Shown: positions 17,288 to 27,997 of the stretch, piece by piece
How the letters are laid out: each line of letters starts with the position of its first letter
Position numbering within the stretch: the first letter of the stretch is position 1
NCBI RefSeq assembly: GCF_026000435.1
Contig: NZ_AP026763.1
Coordinates: 2,356,001-2,420,000, forward strand
From: Vibrio sp. STUT-A11
Lineage (GTDB): Bacteria; Pseudomonadota; Gammaproteobacteria; Enterobacterales; Vibrionaceae
DNA: 64,000 nt
Direction of reading: 5' to 3'
Program-made: the position numbers and the translations under genes
Notes under the pieces: generated by a model
What the model saw: only the letters and a program-made list of their open reading frames with translations
The model's database searches: none
Told to the model about the DNA's origin: nothing

Positions 17288-18751
17288 TTATTTGAGACTG
17301 GTTAATCCTCCCAGCAACCATTCTTTCACCGCTTTGCGCGATACTTTGATTCCGCCTTCGAATAACGTCTTCGGCATCGAATGATAGGCGATTGGCCACT
17401 TGAACTTCTCAAGTTTGGCCTGCAGGAAATGTTCGTAGTACTCTGAACTCATTAACTGGTCGGTTTGAATCACAGCCACAGGTCGGTGACCAAATTCCGC
17501 ATCTTCGACTGGCACGACAATACTTTGCGCCACAGTCTCGATCTGGTTGAGTACCGCTTCTATCTCTTCACAGTGAACATTCTCACCGCCGGAGATAAAC
17601 TGATTATCAGCCCGGCCAATAATCTTCAGTTCCTTATGCTGCCATTCACCTAAATCTTTACTGTCAAACCAGCCTGATTCGTCCACCAGCGGCGTAATGT
17701 TACCTTGAAAAAAGTAGCCAGATGCTAAGGTTTGTCCACCGATAAAAATACGGCCATCAACTAACTTGATATCGCGATTTTTGAGCACGTGGCCAGCATT
17801 ACTGGTTTTGTCGATTTGCTTTGCTGTCACGGTAGACGCCGCTTCTGTCATACCGTAGCCCAGCCAGGTTTCGATTCCCTGACTTGCTGCACGCTGTGCT
17901 AGCGCATGGTCGACATGGCTGCCTCCCAGCAACACGTGAGACAAAGACAGCTCAACCTTGTCATCCAATAATCGTTTTAGTTGCGTCGGTACTAACGATG
18001 CATGAGAAGCGCCTAAAATATCCTTAGCCAGATGCCCAGCGCCGACCTTCAGCGTTGCGCCGGCAAACAACCAGCGGTAAATAATCGCTAGCCCAGAGAC
18101 ATGGTAAAGAGGCAGTGACAACAGCCAAGTGTCCTGTGCAGCGAACTTAAACTCGCTGAGCAAACCATCCGCGGAGGCATAATGTTGTCGATGAGTATGC
18201 ACCACGGCCTTTGGCACTCCGGTTGAGCCAGAAGTGAAGACAATCGACGCCGCATTGTCATGACGATAGCAACTCTCCTGCTTAGTGCTGGTTTTACTCG
18301 AACGATTGTTTGGACAAGTCAGTAGGTTGCAGCTCAGAGCCGTCTTCTCTGTTTTCGAATAAGCGCTAAACCCGCTCTCGGCAAACCAGACATAACGTGA
18401 CTGTTCTGGCTGGTACAAAGTGTCTAACTTGCTGTTAAGAGCCTCAAACGGTTGTGGCATTGTTAATGCGGCGATAGCACCAATCGATTGTGCCGCCAGA
18501 TAAAACAACACCGTCTCAGCTTGGTTCTTACCTACCAGCGTAACAATATCTCCGCCCCCTACTCCTTGTTCCTGCAAATAGTGTGCATAGTGCTCAACAA
18601 GGGACTCAAGCTGCTGCCAAGTAAAGGATTGTTCTGGTGTCTCTAGCGCATTTGAAAAAGGGCTCGTCTGAGCCCAATATTTCCATGGTGCAATCGCGCT
18701 ATTCTCTGTGATGAATAGCTCTGTCGCGAATGGCTCTACGCTGATTGCCAC
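17288..18751 (-). CDS. menE: o-Succinylbenzoate-CoA ligase
   Basis: The 487-residue protein is an acyl-CoA synthetase of the ANL superfamily. It has the ATP-binding motif SIVFTSGSTGVPKAV, LLGGSHVDHAL and GYGMTEAAS, the hinge region GRADNQFISGGENVHCEEIE, and a C-terminal lysine in GGIKVSRKAVKEW. It joins CoA to o-succinylbenzoate using ATP in menaquinone synthesis. The start is a GTG with AGGAG just before it; the gene overlaps the end of menC by 16 bases. It is the last recognised gene of the men operon. Confidence 0.95.
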   Translation of the reverse strand: MAISVEPFATELFITENSAIAPWKYWAQTSPFSNALETPEQSFTWQQLESLVEHYAHYLQEQGVGGGDIVTLVGKNQAETVLFYLAAQSIGAIAALTMPQPFEALNSKLDTLYQPEQSRYVWFAESGFSAYSKTEKTALSCNLLTCPNNRSSKTSTKQESCYRHDNAASIVFTSGSTGVPKAVVHTHRQHYASADGLLSEFKFAAQDTWLLSLPLYHVSGLAIIYRWLFAGATLKVGAGHLAKDILGASHASLVPTQLKRLLDDKVELSLSHVLLGGSHVDHALAQRAASQGIETWLGYGMTEAASTVTAKQIDKTSNAGHVLKNRDIKLVDGRIFIGGQTLASGYFFQGNITPLVDESGWFDSKDLGEWQHKELKIIGRADNQFISGGENVHCEEIEAVLNQIETVAQSIVVPVEDAEFGHRPVAVIQTDQLMSSEYYEHFLQAKLEKFKWPIAYHSMPKTLFEGGIKVSRKAVKEWLLGGLTSLK

Positions 18752-19725
18752 ACTAACTCCTGCTCAGCGAGAGGGACGATTGGAAGTTCACACTCTGGCC
18801 AACCTTGCTCTAACTGGGCTTTAAACAGTCCAATAGTGTCTAATCCCGGAACGTCATCAGGCAGTTGCCATTTCGCAAAGCGTGCAAGTTGAGTCAGTCC
18901 CAAACTGGATTCAATACTTGAGCTAATCACCGCTTTCATCCCAAGCGCTTTTGCTTTTTCTATCAGCTTAATACAGAAGTCAACCGAGCCAATCAGTGTC
19001 GGCTTAATGATGATAGCCTTCACGCCGGTGAGATCTTCCAGGCGGAAATCTTCACGGCGAGCCGCATCTTGTAAGGTTTCATCCCAGGCGATGGCAATGC
19101 CGGTATTAATTGCGAACGACAGACTGTCGCCCGGCGAACGGCAAGGTTCTTCTAAGAATGAGATTCGTTGACGTAAAGATGGCGTTACATACTTGGCAAA
19201 CTGCTGTGCTTTTTCTGGCGTCCAGGCGCGATTGGCATCAAGTCGTAATGTAAGTTGAGGGATTGATTCCAGAAACAGGTTCACCAACATACCGTCACGA
19301 ATTGGCTCATAAAGCCCGACTTTGACCTTGGCAACTTTTTCACCTTCCATTGCATTGAGCTTAGGGATCAAGTCATCTGGGTCACCGGTACAAAGTGGGG
19401 CCGCTTGATATTGACCATCTTGAGGCAACTCCCCAGCTAATTCAAGTTGAGCCATCGACAAGCCAAAGGCAACCGACGGAACCATATTGGCGTAATCAAT
19501 CGATAAGCCAGCAACCCAACGCTCCGCTTGGTCTTGTAGCTGAATACCTGCTTCATCGGCACTTTCGAGGCTAAAACCATCGAGAGGGGCAACCTCTCCT
19601 AGGCCTACGTTCTCACCGTCACTTAACTCAATAATGTAACCGATACGCTCGGTCAATTTGTTATCACGCAATATAACGCCACTGTCCATCGGAAGGCAGT
19701 AACGGTAAATCTTCGCTTTACGCAT
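18736..19725 (-). CDS. menC: o-Succinylbenzoate synthase
   Basis: The 329-residue enolase-superfamily enzyme dehydrates SHCHC to o-succinylbenzoate. Visible catalytic and metal-binding features are KVKVGLYEP (lysine pair), LRLDANRAW, FLEEPCRSPGD, AWDET and AIIIKPTLIGS. AGGAGAGG precedes the ATG at 19725. A 130-base gap separates it from menB, wider than elsewhere in the operon, with no obvious terminator. Confidence 0.95.
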   Translation of the reverse strand: MRKAKIYRYCLPMDSGVILRDNKLTERIGYIIELSDGENVGLGEVAPLDGFSLESADEAGIQLQDQAERWVAGLSIDYANMVPSVAFGLSMAQLELAGELPQDGQYQAAPLCTGDPDDLIPKLNAMEGEKVAKVKVGLYEPIRDGMLVNLFLESIPQLTLRLDANRAWTPEKAQQFAKYVTPSLRQRISFLEEPCRSPGDSLSFAINTGIAIAWDETLQDAARREDFRLEDLTGVKAIIIKPTLIGSVDFCIKLIEKAKALGMKAVISSSIESSLGLTQLARFAKWQLPDDVPGLDTIGLFKAQLEQGWPECELPIVPLAEQELVWQSA

Positions 19726-19855
19726 AGTCCTCTCCTAATCAGATACCGTATAACCCAAACATGTAGCGGTAGAAAACCTGCCAGCCTCCCAGAGGGCGAG
19801 GCACTTGGGATTTAAATTCAATTCAGAGAAGCGCTCTGGCCCCTCTTCATACGGG

Positions 19856-20722
19856 TTAAGGGTTACGAGGGAATTTATCGAAATCGGGGCGACGCTTCTC
19901 GTTAAAGGCGTTGCGACCTTCCTGACCTTCGTCAGTCATATAGAACATCATGGTTGCGTTACCCGCAAGTTCTTGCAGGCCAGCTTGGCCATCACAGTCC
20001 GCATTTAACGCCGCTTTCAGGCAGCGCAGCGCCATTGGGCTGTGCTGAAGTACTTCACGACACCAGCGAACGGTTTCTTTTTCAAGCTCCTCCAGAGGCA
20101 CAACGGTATTTACTAAGCCCATATCTAATGCTTCTTGCGCATTGTAGAAGCGACACAGGAACCAGATTTCGCGTGCTTTTTTCTGACCGACGATACGAGC
20201 CATGTAAGATGCACCCCAGCCACCATCAAACGAGCCAACTTTAGGACCCGTCTGACCAAACTGCGCGTTTTCCGCTGCAATGGTCAGGTCACACATCATG
20301 TGTAAAACATGGCCACCACCGACAGCCCAGCCAGCAACAGAAGCAATGACTGGTTTTGGACAGGTACGAATGTCACGTTGGAAGTCCAGAACGTTTAAAT
20401 GGTGGGTACCCTGGTCATCTTTATAACCGCCGTAATCACCACGGATCTTCTGGTCACCACCAGAACAGAACGCATCTTCACCCAGACCAGTTAAAATAAT
20501 CACGCCAACAGCAGAGTCATAACGCGCATCTGCCAACGCATCAATCATCTCTTTCACTGTTTGAGGACGGAACGCATTGCGTACTTGTGGTCGCGCAATG
20601 GTTATTTTTGCGATGCCATCTAATGACTTGTGATAATGGATATCGTCATATTTCTCGCTGCAATCTTTCCATTCAACCGGAGCGTAAAGTTCTTCTTCAG
20701 AAATGCCTACTGTTTTTGCCAT
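19856..20722 (-). CDS. menB: 1,4-Dihydroxy-2-naphthoyl-CoA synthase
   Basis: The 288-residue crotonase-fold enzyme closes the second ring of menaquinone from o-succinylbenzoyl-CoA. It shows [16 protein letters not shown], the oxyanion loop [31 protein letters not shown] and [18 protein letters not shown]. The start at 20722 ([12 protein letters not shown]) matches the usual N-terminus and has GGGA nearby; the frame continues to 20752 with no better site. Confidence 0.96.
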   Translation of the reverse strand: MAKTVGISEEELYAPVEWKDCSEKYDDIHYHKSLDGIAKITIARPQVRNAFRPQTVKEMIDALADARYDSAVGVIILTGLGEDAFCSGGDQKIRGDYGGYKDDQGTHHLNVLDFQRDIRTCPKPVIASVAGWAVGGGHVLHMMCDLTIAAENAQFGQTGPKVGSFDGGWGASYMARIVGQKKAREIWFLCRFYNAQEALDMGLVNTVVPLEELEKETVRWCREVLQHSPMALRCLKAALNADCDGQAGLQELAGNATMMFYMTDEGQEGRNAFNEKRRPDFDKFPRNP

Positions 20723-20748
20723 GGTGATTCCCATTGTTATCGTTACTC

Positions 20749-21543
20749 TCACTGGAAGTGAGATTGAATTATTTGCTCTACGTGTATCGCAAACTGTTTG
20801 GGTTGCTCTTGATGGGCGTTGTGCCCTGCTCCCTCAATTTGCCAATACGTCAACCCGCAACTTGCTGCCAGTTGACTAAATTTTTTATCTTTCGCGCCAC
20901 ACAGGTAATAAACCGGTACAGGTTGCGCTTGCAATGCTGGTAACAGATAAGACTGTTTTGCCAGCGACGTCGCCCTCAACATCTTCGCGACCGAAGAGCC
21001 AAGATTAGCACTGCGCTTTGCAATTAATGTTTGTCTTTGCTCATGGTTTAGTGAAGAAAACACCGCCTGCTGATACCAATCGCTCAAAACGTGTGCAATA
21101 GGTTCATTTTCAAAGCGCAATGCCCAGCGATGATCGTTTTCAAACCTCGCTTGTTTCTCTGACTCCGTCTGTAGCCCGAAGTTTCCTCCCTCAACAATTG
21201 CCGCGCAAATATTGAGATCTGGAAAGCCGTTATTCGCTAACCCATGCATGGTAATGCGGCCACCCATTGAGTAGCCGATCAAAATAAGTGGCTGGCGTGA
21301 GGGAAATAGTAAAGATAGTGTGGAATGAAGAGATTTGCAGCAATCATCTAAATCAGAGCAAAAAGCCGCCTGACTCGCACCATGACCAGGTAAGTCGATA
21401 GTGACCCGATCAAATTCGGTTAACTCATCCAAGCATGCTTGCCAGTCTTCTCCACTTCCCAACAAGCCGTGTAAAAACACTAAAGTGGGTTGGAAGCCAC
21501 TTTGGTGTTTTTTGTTTGAAGGAAAGTGCTTAGAATTTAGCAT
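20749..21543 (-). CDS. menH: SHCHC synthase (MenH), alpha/beta hydrolase
   Basis: The 264-residue alpha/beta hydrolase eliminates pyruvate from SEPHCHC to give SHCHC. It has the oxyanion segment [14 protein letters not shown], the nucleophile elbow IGYSMGGRI, and a late histidine in [13 protein letters not shown]. The start at 21543 overlaps the end of menD by 14 bases, indicating translational coupling; a longer frame to 21576 exists but would extend further into menD. Confidence 0.92.
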   Translation of the reverse strand: MLNSKHFPSNKKHQSGFQPTLVFLHGLLGSGEDWQACLDELTEFDRVTIDLPGHGASQAAFCSDLDDCCKSLHSTLSLLFPSRQPLILIGYSMGGRITMHGLANNGFPDLNICAAIVEGGNFGLQTESEKQARFENDHRWALRFENEPIAHVLSDWYQQAVFSSLNHEQRQTLIAKRSANLGSSVAKMLRATSLAKQSYLLPALQAQPVPVYYLCGAKDKKFSQLAASCGLTYWQIEGAGHNAHQEQPKQFAIHVEQIIQSHFQ

Positions 21544-23239
21544 GCAAGTTGTTATTAAATATCTTAATAAGTTCAACCGCTTGGCTTGGTGGTGTTTGTA
21601 TTTCTACCAATAACGTACCTTGGCCATGCTCAAAGTGCTCAGAGACCAGAGCTTGATATTGCTCTAACGTTTTGGGTTGTTGGTAACTCAAACCAAACTG
21701 TTTCGCCGCATGTTCAAACTGATAGCCATGAGGCATCTGGTAATAAGTCTGACGATGTTCTTGTGGCACCGGGAGAATGTCAAAAATGGCACCGCCGTCA
21801 TTATTGGTAATAACAATGACCGTAGGCTGTTTCGAATGAGTAAACAGCGCTAATGAGTTGAGATCATACAAAGCGGAGGTATCACCAATATAAACCAGTA
21901 ATGGATTGTCACGAGAGCGCTGTACGCCAGATGCCGTAGCCAGAATCCCATCAATACCAGAAGCGCCACGATTGGAAAACACTTCACTATTGCCCAGACG
22001 ACCAAACATATCGACTAAGCGAACAAATAGGCTATTGCCAATAAAGACGTCTACGTTTTTCGCCCTTTCTTCGATATCAACCGCCACGGCAACTTCATTT
22101 AAGTCGAAGGTCGATGCACTTAAAAACGAGTGTCTAATGTGCTGGCTGATTTGCTCAACGTCCGCTTTTAGCTGGCTTGCCCATCCAGACTCAATTGAAT
22201 TGACAGCAGAGACACGTTCCACCCAGCTTTTTGGCGATTCAACCCAATGTAGTTGCGGCAGATGGCTCTGGTTATTGCGATTTGAACGCGGTGAGATATA
22301 CCAGTACTGAACTTCCCCACTTCGAGTAACCTGAGTGTCAATCCATTGATTCAATCGTTTCGAGAGTATACGGCTGCCAAGCTGAACAATCAGATCACAG
22401 GATTCAAGCTGCTGAGCCAGTTTAGGTACAGGCAACCACAAATCGTAATGTGCCCATTCAGAACTGACACCACTTTGTGGATCCGCCAACACCGGCCAGC
22501 CCATCTGTTGAGCAAATGACAGTACGGCTTGAGATTCTTCTAAAGGTAGACTGCCAATAATCACGACCCCTTTCTTGTGTGCAAATGACGGTATATCACT
22601 GACAGTTAAAGGGGCGAAACGCTGAGTGTACGTTCGGCCACTATCTCGCCAACCATCAACAGAGCTGAGGTAATCTTGATATTGGCTTTTAAAGCCATTG
22701 GAATAGAGTGGCTCAGGGAAAGCACAGTTAATATGGACTGCACTTCCTTCTTGTCGCTGGGTAAACATCACTTCATCAATGGAGGTGAGCAACCAGTTAA
22801 GCGGCGTCGTTTCTGTCGGACTTGGAAGATTCAAGCTCGCAGACACATGTTGAGAAAAAATGCCCAATTGATTGATGGCTTGATTTGCGCCGCAGCCAAC
22901 CAGTTCTACCGGACGATCTGCGGTTAACAGCACCAGCTTCTCACCGGTTAATTTAGCTTCCGCTATCGCTGGCAGTAAATTCGCGACGGCAGTACCCGAA
23001 GTCACAATGACCGCTACCGGCCTTTGCCTGGCTTTCGCTAAGCCCAATGCCATAAAGCCTAATCCACGCTCATCGAAGTGGGTATGAATGGTAAAATTAG
23101 GATTATCGGCCGCTTCCAGGGTTAACGGCGTCGATCGTGAGCCAGGTGCAATGCAAACATGCTCTACGCCAAATCGATGCAGTTCTATCAGTAGTGTTTC
23201 AGACCAAATGCGATTCAATACAGCTTGATCATGACTCAT
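21530..23239 (-). CDS. menD: SEPHCHC synthase (MenD)
   Basis: The 569-residue thiamine diphosphate enzyme joins 2-oxoglutarate to isochorismate, the first committed menaquinone step. It starts with the pyrimidine-binding domain ([46 protein letters not shown]). It ends with the pyrophosphate-binding domain ([49 protein letters not shown]). Its ATG overlaps the menF stop by four bases. Confidence 0.96.
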   Translation of the reverse strand: MSHDQAVLNRIWSETLLIELHRFGVEHVCIAPGSRSTPLTLEAADNPNFTIHTHFDERGLGFMALGLAKARQRPVAVIVTSGTAVANLLPAIAEAKLTGEKLVLLTADRPVELVGCGANQAINQLGIFSQHVSASLNLPSPTETTPLNWLLTSIDEVMFTQRQEGSAVHINCAFPEPLYSNGFKSQYQDYLSSVDGWRDSGRTYTQRFAPLTVSDIPSFAHKKGVVIIGSLPLEESQAVLSFAQQMGWPVLADPQSGVSSEWAHYDLWLPVPKLAQQLESCDLIVQLGSRILSKRLNQWIDTQVTRSGEVQYWYISPRSNRNNQSHLPQLHWVESPKSWVERVSAVNSIESGWASQLKADVEQISQHIRHSFLSASTFDLNEVAVAVDIEERAKNVDVFIGNSLFVRLVDMFGRLGNSEVFSNRGASGIDGILATASGVQRSRDNPLLVYIGDTSALYDLNSLALFTHSKQPTVIVITNNDGGAIFDILPVPQEHRQTYYQMPHGYQFEHAAKQFGLSYQQPKTLEQYQALVSEHFEHGQGTLLVEIQTPPSQAVELIKIFNNNLHAKF

Positions 23240-24543
23240 GATGCCACTCCAAGTGGCGGGTGCTCAGAGATGAGCGTTAGCAACGTTGACATTTTCTTAT
23301 CCAGTTCAGCCCATTCATGCTCGGCAACAGAGCCCGGCACAATGCCTGCGCCAGCAAATAGCTGTACTTGGTCTCCAAGCACCAGAGCGCTTCTTATCGC
23401 AACACAAAATTCCGCGCGTTCGTGACTAATGTATCCCATCGAACCCGCATACCAGCCTCGTGCAAACGGCTCATTTTCAAGAATAAACTGCATAGACTCT
23501 TTACGAGGTAACCCGGCAACAGCTGCCGTGGGTTGCAACGCGGAAAGCAGTTGTACACCATTGATATCGGCCTTCAGGCTTGCATGAATATTGCGTTTGA
23601 GATGCTGCACTTTTCTCAGTCGCACTAATCGGGGATCCGTTTCCACCTCGACTGATTCAGAGTGAGGGGATAAACGTTCAACAATATCATCCACAACATA
23701 CTGATTTTCTTTTAGGTTCTTTACGTCTGCGGATAGCCAGTTCGCCAGTTCCATATCATGGGTCGCGTTATCACCACGACCAATGGTGCCAGCCAAAGCT
23801 TCAGTATAAAGTTCACGACCAATACGAGCATAGAGACGCTCTGGTGTAGAGCCCATAAAGCTGTGTTTTCGATCCAGACTGAACAGAAAATGGAAACTAT
23901 GATGATTTTGGCTCGCGCTTGCTTTGAGCAATTGCGCCGCACTCAACTCATTATCGAGATGAAGCGTGGAACGGCGAGCCAGAACCACCTTTTTGAAGTC
24001 ATTGTTCTCGATTCCATTCAACACGTTTTCAACTAGGTCGTTCCACTCTGGCTGAGTCGGTGTATGCTCAATCGATCGAATATGGGAGGAGACTGGCGTT
24101 AAGGCTGCTACATCACACGCCAGCTTGTGTAATCCAGCCAAGGTACGGGATGAATCTTCAGCAATATTAACGGCTAAAGACCATTGTTCATCAAAGCGAA
24201 TCAATTCTATTTGCGGCAAAAAGAAAAAGGATGACATACAGCGGCGATTCTTCTCGTGCTGACCGTCAAAAGAGCGCCCACCCCACACTCGCTGGCCCTC
24301 TCCCAGAATCGTATAGGCTGAACCTGGGTCGACAAAAGAATGCAATTGTCCGAGAGCGACGACTTCTTCACGAGTATCACGGGATTGCCAATAAAACTTG
24401 GGAAAAAGTGGTTGCGCATCAAGCCAATCAATCAATGAAAAGTGTGGTTTCTCGCCAAGAGGCTCAACCAAACGCATTGGATTGCCTTGTATTTTCTGAA
24501 CTCGCTTGATAATTCTTTGTACGGCTTGATGGAACTGTGACAA
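23236..24543 (-). CDS. menF: Isochorismate synthase
   Basis: The 435-residue chorismate-binding enzyme converts chorismate to isochorismate. The C-terminal domain shows FKKVVLARRSTL, FMGSTPERLYAR, TEALAGTIGRG, LQPTAAVAGLPR and FAGAGIVPGSVAEHEW, all standard. The start is a TTG with GAGG before it. It heads the operon menF-menD-menH-menB-menC-menE and diverges from alaA over a 218-base AT-rich gap. Since a catechol-type siderophore locus begins at the right edge, a second isochorismate synthase would be expected there. Confidence 0.95.
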   Translation of the reverse strand: MSQFHQAVQRIIKRVQKIQGNPMRLVEPLGEKPHFSLIDWLDAQPLFPKFYWQSRDTREEVVALGQLHSFVDPGSAYTILGEGQRVWGGRSFDGQHEKNRRCMSSFFFLPQIELIRFDEQWSLAVNIAEDSSRTLAGLHKLACDVAALTPVSSHIRSIEHTPTQPEWNDLVENVLNGIENNDFKKVVLARRSTLHLDNELSAAQLLKASASQNHHSFHFLFSLDRKHSFMGSTPERLYARIGRELYTEALAGTIGRGDNATHDMELANWLSADVKNLKENQYVVDDIVERLSPHSESVEVETDPRLVRLRKVQHLKRNIHASLKADINGVQLLSALQPTAAVAGLPRKESMQFILENEPFARGWYAGSMGYISHERAEFCVAIRSALVLGDQVQLFAGAGIVPGSVAEHEWAELDKKMSTLLTLISEHPPLGVAS

Positions 24544-24761
24544 ATCAACCTCGTAGTATGTGAGGATAAAGGGTAACTTATGGCTACTCTAAGTTTAGAC
24601 CCAAAGCAAATCAAGGCTGTATGCGATCTTTTGCAATATCGCGAAACAGCAAACGTGCAAAACGCAACCTACAAACAGATAATTTTACAGATATATATTC
24701 TATTAAATTACAAATTATTGTATTTTAATAAAGAAATTAACGAATTTTTAGGAATTAAACA

Positions 24762-25976
24762 ATGCAAAATATCGGGATGTCGTCAAAACTCGATAATGTC
24801 TGCTACGACATTAGGGGTCCTGTACTCAAACATGCTAAGCGCATGGAAGAAGAAGGGCATAAAATCCTAAAGCTAAACATTGGTAACCCCGCCCCATTTG
24901 GTTTTGACGCCCCTGATGAGATTTTAGTCGATGTAATCCGAAATCTGCCAACTTCTCAAGGCTACGTTGATTCCAAAGGCATCTACTCAGCAAGAAAAGC
25001 GGTGGTTCAACATTACCAGCGTAAAGGTATTCGCTCTCTGGACGTAGAAGATGTCTACGTCGGCAATGGTGTGTCAGAGTTGATCATGATGTCGATGCAG
25101 GCACTGCTAAACAACGGTGACGAGCTGCTAATTCCCGCGCCGGATTACCCATTGTGGACCGCTTCTGTAGCACTTTCCGGTGGTAAGCCTGTGCACTATA
25201 TTTGTGATGAGGAATCAGACTGGTACCCAGATTTAGAGGATATCAAGAGTAAAATCACGCCGAAAACTCGCGGTATCGTTTTAATCAATCCGAACAACCC
25301 TACGGGTGCGGTTTACAGTCGTGATTTCTTACTTGAATTCATTGAAATTGCTCGTCAGCACAATCTGATCATTTTTGCAGACGAAATCTACGACAAAGTA
25401 CTTTACGACGGTGCAACACACACCTCAGTCGCAACCCTGACTGAAGACGTCCTCGTGATGACGTTCAATGGCCTCTCGAAAGCATACCGCGTCTGTGGCT
25501 TCCGTGGCGGCTGGATGTTCCTTACAGGGCCGAAGCACCTCGCGCCTGGCTATATAAAAGGCTTAGAGTTGCTCTCGTCAATGCGTTTGTGTGCAAACGT
25601 ACCAATGCAGCACGCGATCCAAACCGCGCTCGGTGGATACCAGAGTATTAATGAACTTATTTTGCCTGGTGGTCGCCTGCTCGAGCAGCGTAATCGCGCT
25701 TATGAGCTGATCACGCAAATCCCGGGGGTATCGTGCGTTAAGCCGAAAGGCGCAATGTATCTGTTCCCGAAAATTGATACCAAGATGTACAACATCAAAA
25801 ACGATCAGCAAATGGTACTGGACTTCCTCAAGCAAGAAAAAGTCCTTCTGGTTCAGGGCACCGGCTTTAACTGGCCAAAACCGGATCACTTCCGCATCGT
25901 GACACTCCCACATGTCGAAGATCTTGAAACCGCAATCGGACGATTCGAGCGCTTCTTAACGACTTATAGCCAGTAA
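24762..25976 (+). CDS. alaA: Alanine aminotransferase AlaA
   Basis: The 404-residue fold-type I aminotransferase transfers the amino group of glutamate to pyruvate, forming alanine. It shows LNIGNPAPFGFDAP, VGNGVSELI, PAPDYPLWTA, INPNNPTGAVYS, FADEIYDKV and the PLP lysine Lys240 in FNGLSKAYRVCGFRGGW. AGGA lies before the ATG. It is followed by yfbR as in E. coli, where alaA (yfbQ) and yfbR are also neighbours. Confidence 0.95.
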   Translation: MQNIGMSSKLDNVCYDIRGPVLKHAKRMEEEGHKILKLNIGNPAPFGFDAPDEILVDVIRNLPTSQGYVDSKGIYSARKAVVQHYQRKGIRSLDVEDVYVGNGVSELIMMSMQALLNNGDELLIPAPDYPLWTASVALSGGKPVHYICDEESDWYPDLEDIKSKITPKTRGIVLINPNNPTGAVYSRDFLLEFIEIARQHNLIIFADEIYDKVLYDGATHTSVATLTEDVLVMTFNGLSKAYRVCGFRGGWMFLTGPKHLAPGYIKGLELLSSMRLCANVPMQHAIQTALGGYQSINELILPGGRLLEQRNRAYELITQIPGVSCVKPKGAMYLFPKIDTKMYNIKNDQQMVLDFLKQEKVLLVQGTGFNWPKPDHFRIVTLPHVEDLETAIGRFERFLTTYSQ

Positions 25977-26066
25977 TGAATCACTGGTAGTAATTAGTAC
26001 TGATCTCTCATATGCTTAGAGGAACTCCTAGTGAGTTCCTTTTTTACACCAGAAACGGAGAAAGCT

Positions 26067-26651
26067 ATGAAAGAGAGTCATTTTTTCGCCCACTTGGCAA
26101 GAATGAAGCTGATCCAACGCTGGCCTTTGATGCGCTCAGTATCACCAGAAAACGTTTCAGAACATAGCTTACAAGTCGCTTTTGTTGCCCATGCCCTGGC
26201 TTTAATCAAAAACAAGAAGTTTGGCGGCGCTCTGAACCCTGAACGCATTGCCCTTCTCGCGATGTATCACGATTCAAGTGAAGTGCTTACTGGTGATTTA
26301 CCAACGCCTGTTAAGTACTACAATCCAGAAATCGCGAAAGAGTATAAAAAGATTGAAGCCGCTGCAGAGCAAAAGCTTCTGTCTATGCTGCCTGAAGAGT
26401 TTCATCAAGACTTTGCCCCTTTTCTTCTTTCTCACTCTGCGCACGAAGAAGATGCTAAGATCGTCAAACAAGCTGATTCCATTTGCGCCTATTTGAAATG
26501 CTTAGAAGAATTGAGTGCAGGTAACCACGAGTTCGCTTTAGCGAAAAAGAGACTTGAAGTGACATTGCAAGAGCGTCACACACCAGAAATGGATTACTTT
26601 CTGACTACCTTTGCACCAAGCTTTGAGTTGTCACTGGATGAAATCAGTTAA
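26067..26651 (+). CDS. yfbR: 5'-Deoxynucleotidase YfbR
   Basis: The 194-residue HD-domain phosphohydrolase removes phosphate from deoxynucleoside 5'-monophosphates. It has [13 protein letters not shown], the first metal histidine in [11 protein letters not shown], the HD pair in [22 protein letters not shown], and a later aspartate in [11 protein letters not shown]. The ATG at 26067 has GGAG eight bases before it; the frame is open to 26031. Together with the next gene it suggests a local cluster for deoxynucleotide turnover. Confidence 0.94.
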   Translation: MKESHFFAHLARMKLIQRWPLMRSVSPENVSEHSLQVAFVAHALALIKNKKFGGALNPERIALLAMYHDSSEVLTGDLPTPVKYYNPEIAKEYKKIEAAAEQKLLSMLPEEFHQDFAPFLLSHSAHEEDAKIVKQADSICAYLKCLEELSAGNHEFALAKKRLEVTLQERHTPEMDYFLTTFAPSFELSLDEIS

Positions 26652-26674
26652 GGTCTTAGTCATAGGAGATATTC

Positions 26675-27997
26675 GTGTCATTTGAATTGCACTCACAATG
26701 GCAGCAACGCCATGACGATGAACATAAGATCCGCCGAGATGACCACAGAAGCCCGTACCAACGTGACAGGGCCCGAATCCTGCACTCTGCCGCATTCCGT
26801 CGCCTACAGGCTAAAACCCAGGTACACGGTAACAGCTTAGAAGACTTTCACCGCACCCGGTTAACCCATTCACTTGAAGCGGCTCAGCTAGGAACGGGAA
26901 TCGTTGCACAGCTGAAAAAGAAACAACCGGAATTCCGCGATTTATTGCCTTCCGATAGCTTGATAGATTCGCTTTGTCTGGCGCACGACATCGGGCATCC
27001 TCCGTACGGACATGGTGGTGAAATCGCGCTGAATTACATGATGCGAGAACACGGCGGCTTTGAAGGCAATGCACAAACCTTTCGTATCGTGACCAAGTTA
27101 GAGCTGTATACGGAACACTTTGGCATGAACTTATCACGGCGAACGCTGCTTGGTCTGATCAAATACCCAGCCCTGATAAGCCAGACTCGCTCAACCATTT
27201 TACCTGCGCCAGCAGAACACCAACGAAAACTCAAAGCGCACGAATGGTACCCGGCAAAAGGGATATACGACTGTGACAAAGCACTGTTCGAATGGGTTCT
27301 GGAGCCTCTTACAGACAATGACAAAGCTCAGCTTAGCCAAATGCGCAATGAGCCAGAGTCGGACTTAGAACACAGCAAAACGCGCTTTAAATCGCTGGAT
27401 TGCTCCATCATGGAACTCGCCGATGATATTGCCTACGGGGTTCATGATCTAGAGGATGCGATCGTCCTCGGGATGGTGACTCGCCATCAGTGGCAGGAAG
27501 GTGCAGCGAGCCAGTTGGCCGATTGTGGGGATCCTTGGTTTGAGGCACATATCGACTCCATTGGCCAAATGTTGTTCAGTGGTAAACACCATGAAAGAAA
27601 AGACGCGATTGGCGGTATGGTGAATGCCTTGCTCACCAGTATTTCAATCAAAGCAGTGGATGTTGCCTTTACCAGTCCGTTACTGTCTTGGAATGCTTGC
27701 TTAGAGCCACAAACAGCAAAAGCACTGGATGTGCTGAAACATTTCGTTAGCCAGTATGTCATTCAGGTTCCGCAAGTGCAAATTGTGGAATACAAGGGCC
27801 AACAGATCATCATGGATATCTTTGAAGCGCTGACGGCCGCGCCTGAACGTCTACTTCCGATACACACCAAAGCTCTTTGGTGCCAGGCCGACTCTGAAAG
27901 CGATAAAATGAGGGTCATTGCTGACTACATTTCTGCTATGACCGACGGCCATGCGCAGAAACTGCATCGTCAGTTGTTCTCGTCTATTGTGCTTTAG
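26675..27997 (+). CDS. dGTPase-like deoxynucleotide triphosphohydrolase
   Basis: The 440-residue HD-domain protein hydrolyses deoxynucleoside triphosphates to deoxynucleoside and triphosphate. It has FRRLQAKTQVHG, His65 in RLTHSLEAAQLG, the His104-Asp105 pair in CLAHDIGHPPYGHGGE, and DDIAYGVHDLEDA. The start is GTG with GGAG before it. Members of this family adjust dNTP pools, and some protect against phage, which cannot be judged here. Its stop codon overlaps that of the converging DTW gene. Confidence 0.9.
   Translation: MSFELHSQWQQRHDDEHKIRRDDHRSPYQRDRARILHSAAFRRLQAKTQVHGNSLEDFHRTRLTHSLEAAQLGTGIVAQLKKKQPEFRDLLPSDSLIDSLCLAHDIGHPPYGHGGEIALNYMMREHGGFEGNAQTFRIVTKLELYTEHFGMNLSRRTLLGLIKYPALISQTRSTILPAPAEHQRKLKAHEWYPAKGIYDCDKALFEWVLEPLTDNDKAQLSQMRNEPESDLEHSKTRFKSLDCSIMELADDIAYGVHDLEDAIVLGMVTRHQWQEGAASQLADCGDPWFEAHIDSIGQMLFSGKHHERKDAIGGMVNALLTSISIKAVDVAFTSPLLSWNACLEPQTAKALDVLKHFVSQYVIQVPQVQIVEYKGQQIIMDIFEALTAAPERLLPIHTKALWCQADSESDKMRVIADYISAMTDGHAQKLHRQLFSSIVL

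Noticed and set aside
24580..24870. 96-codon frame in the menF-alaA gap
   Set aside because: It overlaps alaA by 109 bases in another frame, has an AT-rich, low-complexity middle, and alaA has strong family evidence for its own start.
26675..27997. Phage-defence role for the dGTPase-like gene
   Set aside because: The family includes anti-phage members, but this gene sits with housekeeping genes (alaA, yfbR) and nothing local supports defence.
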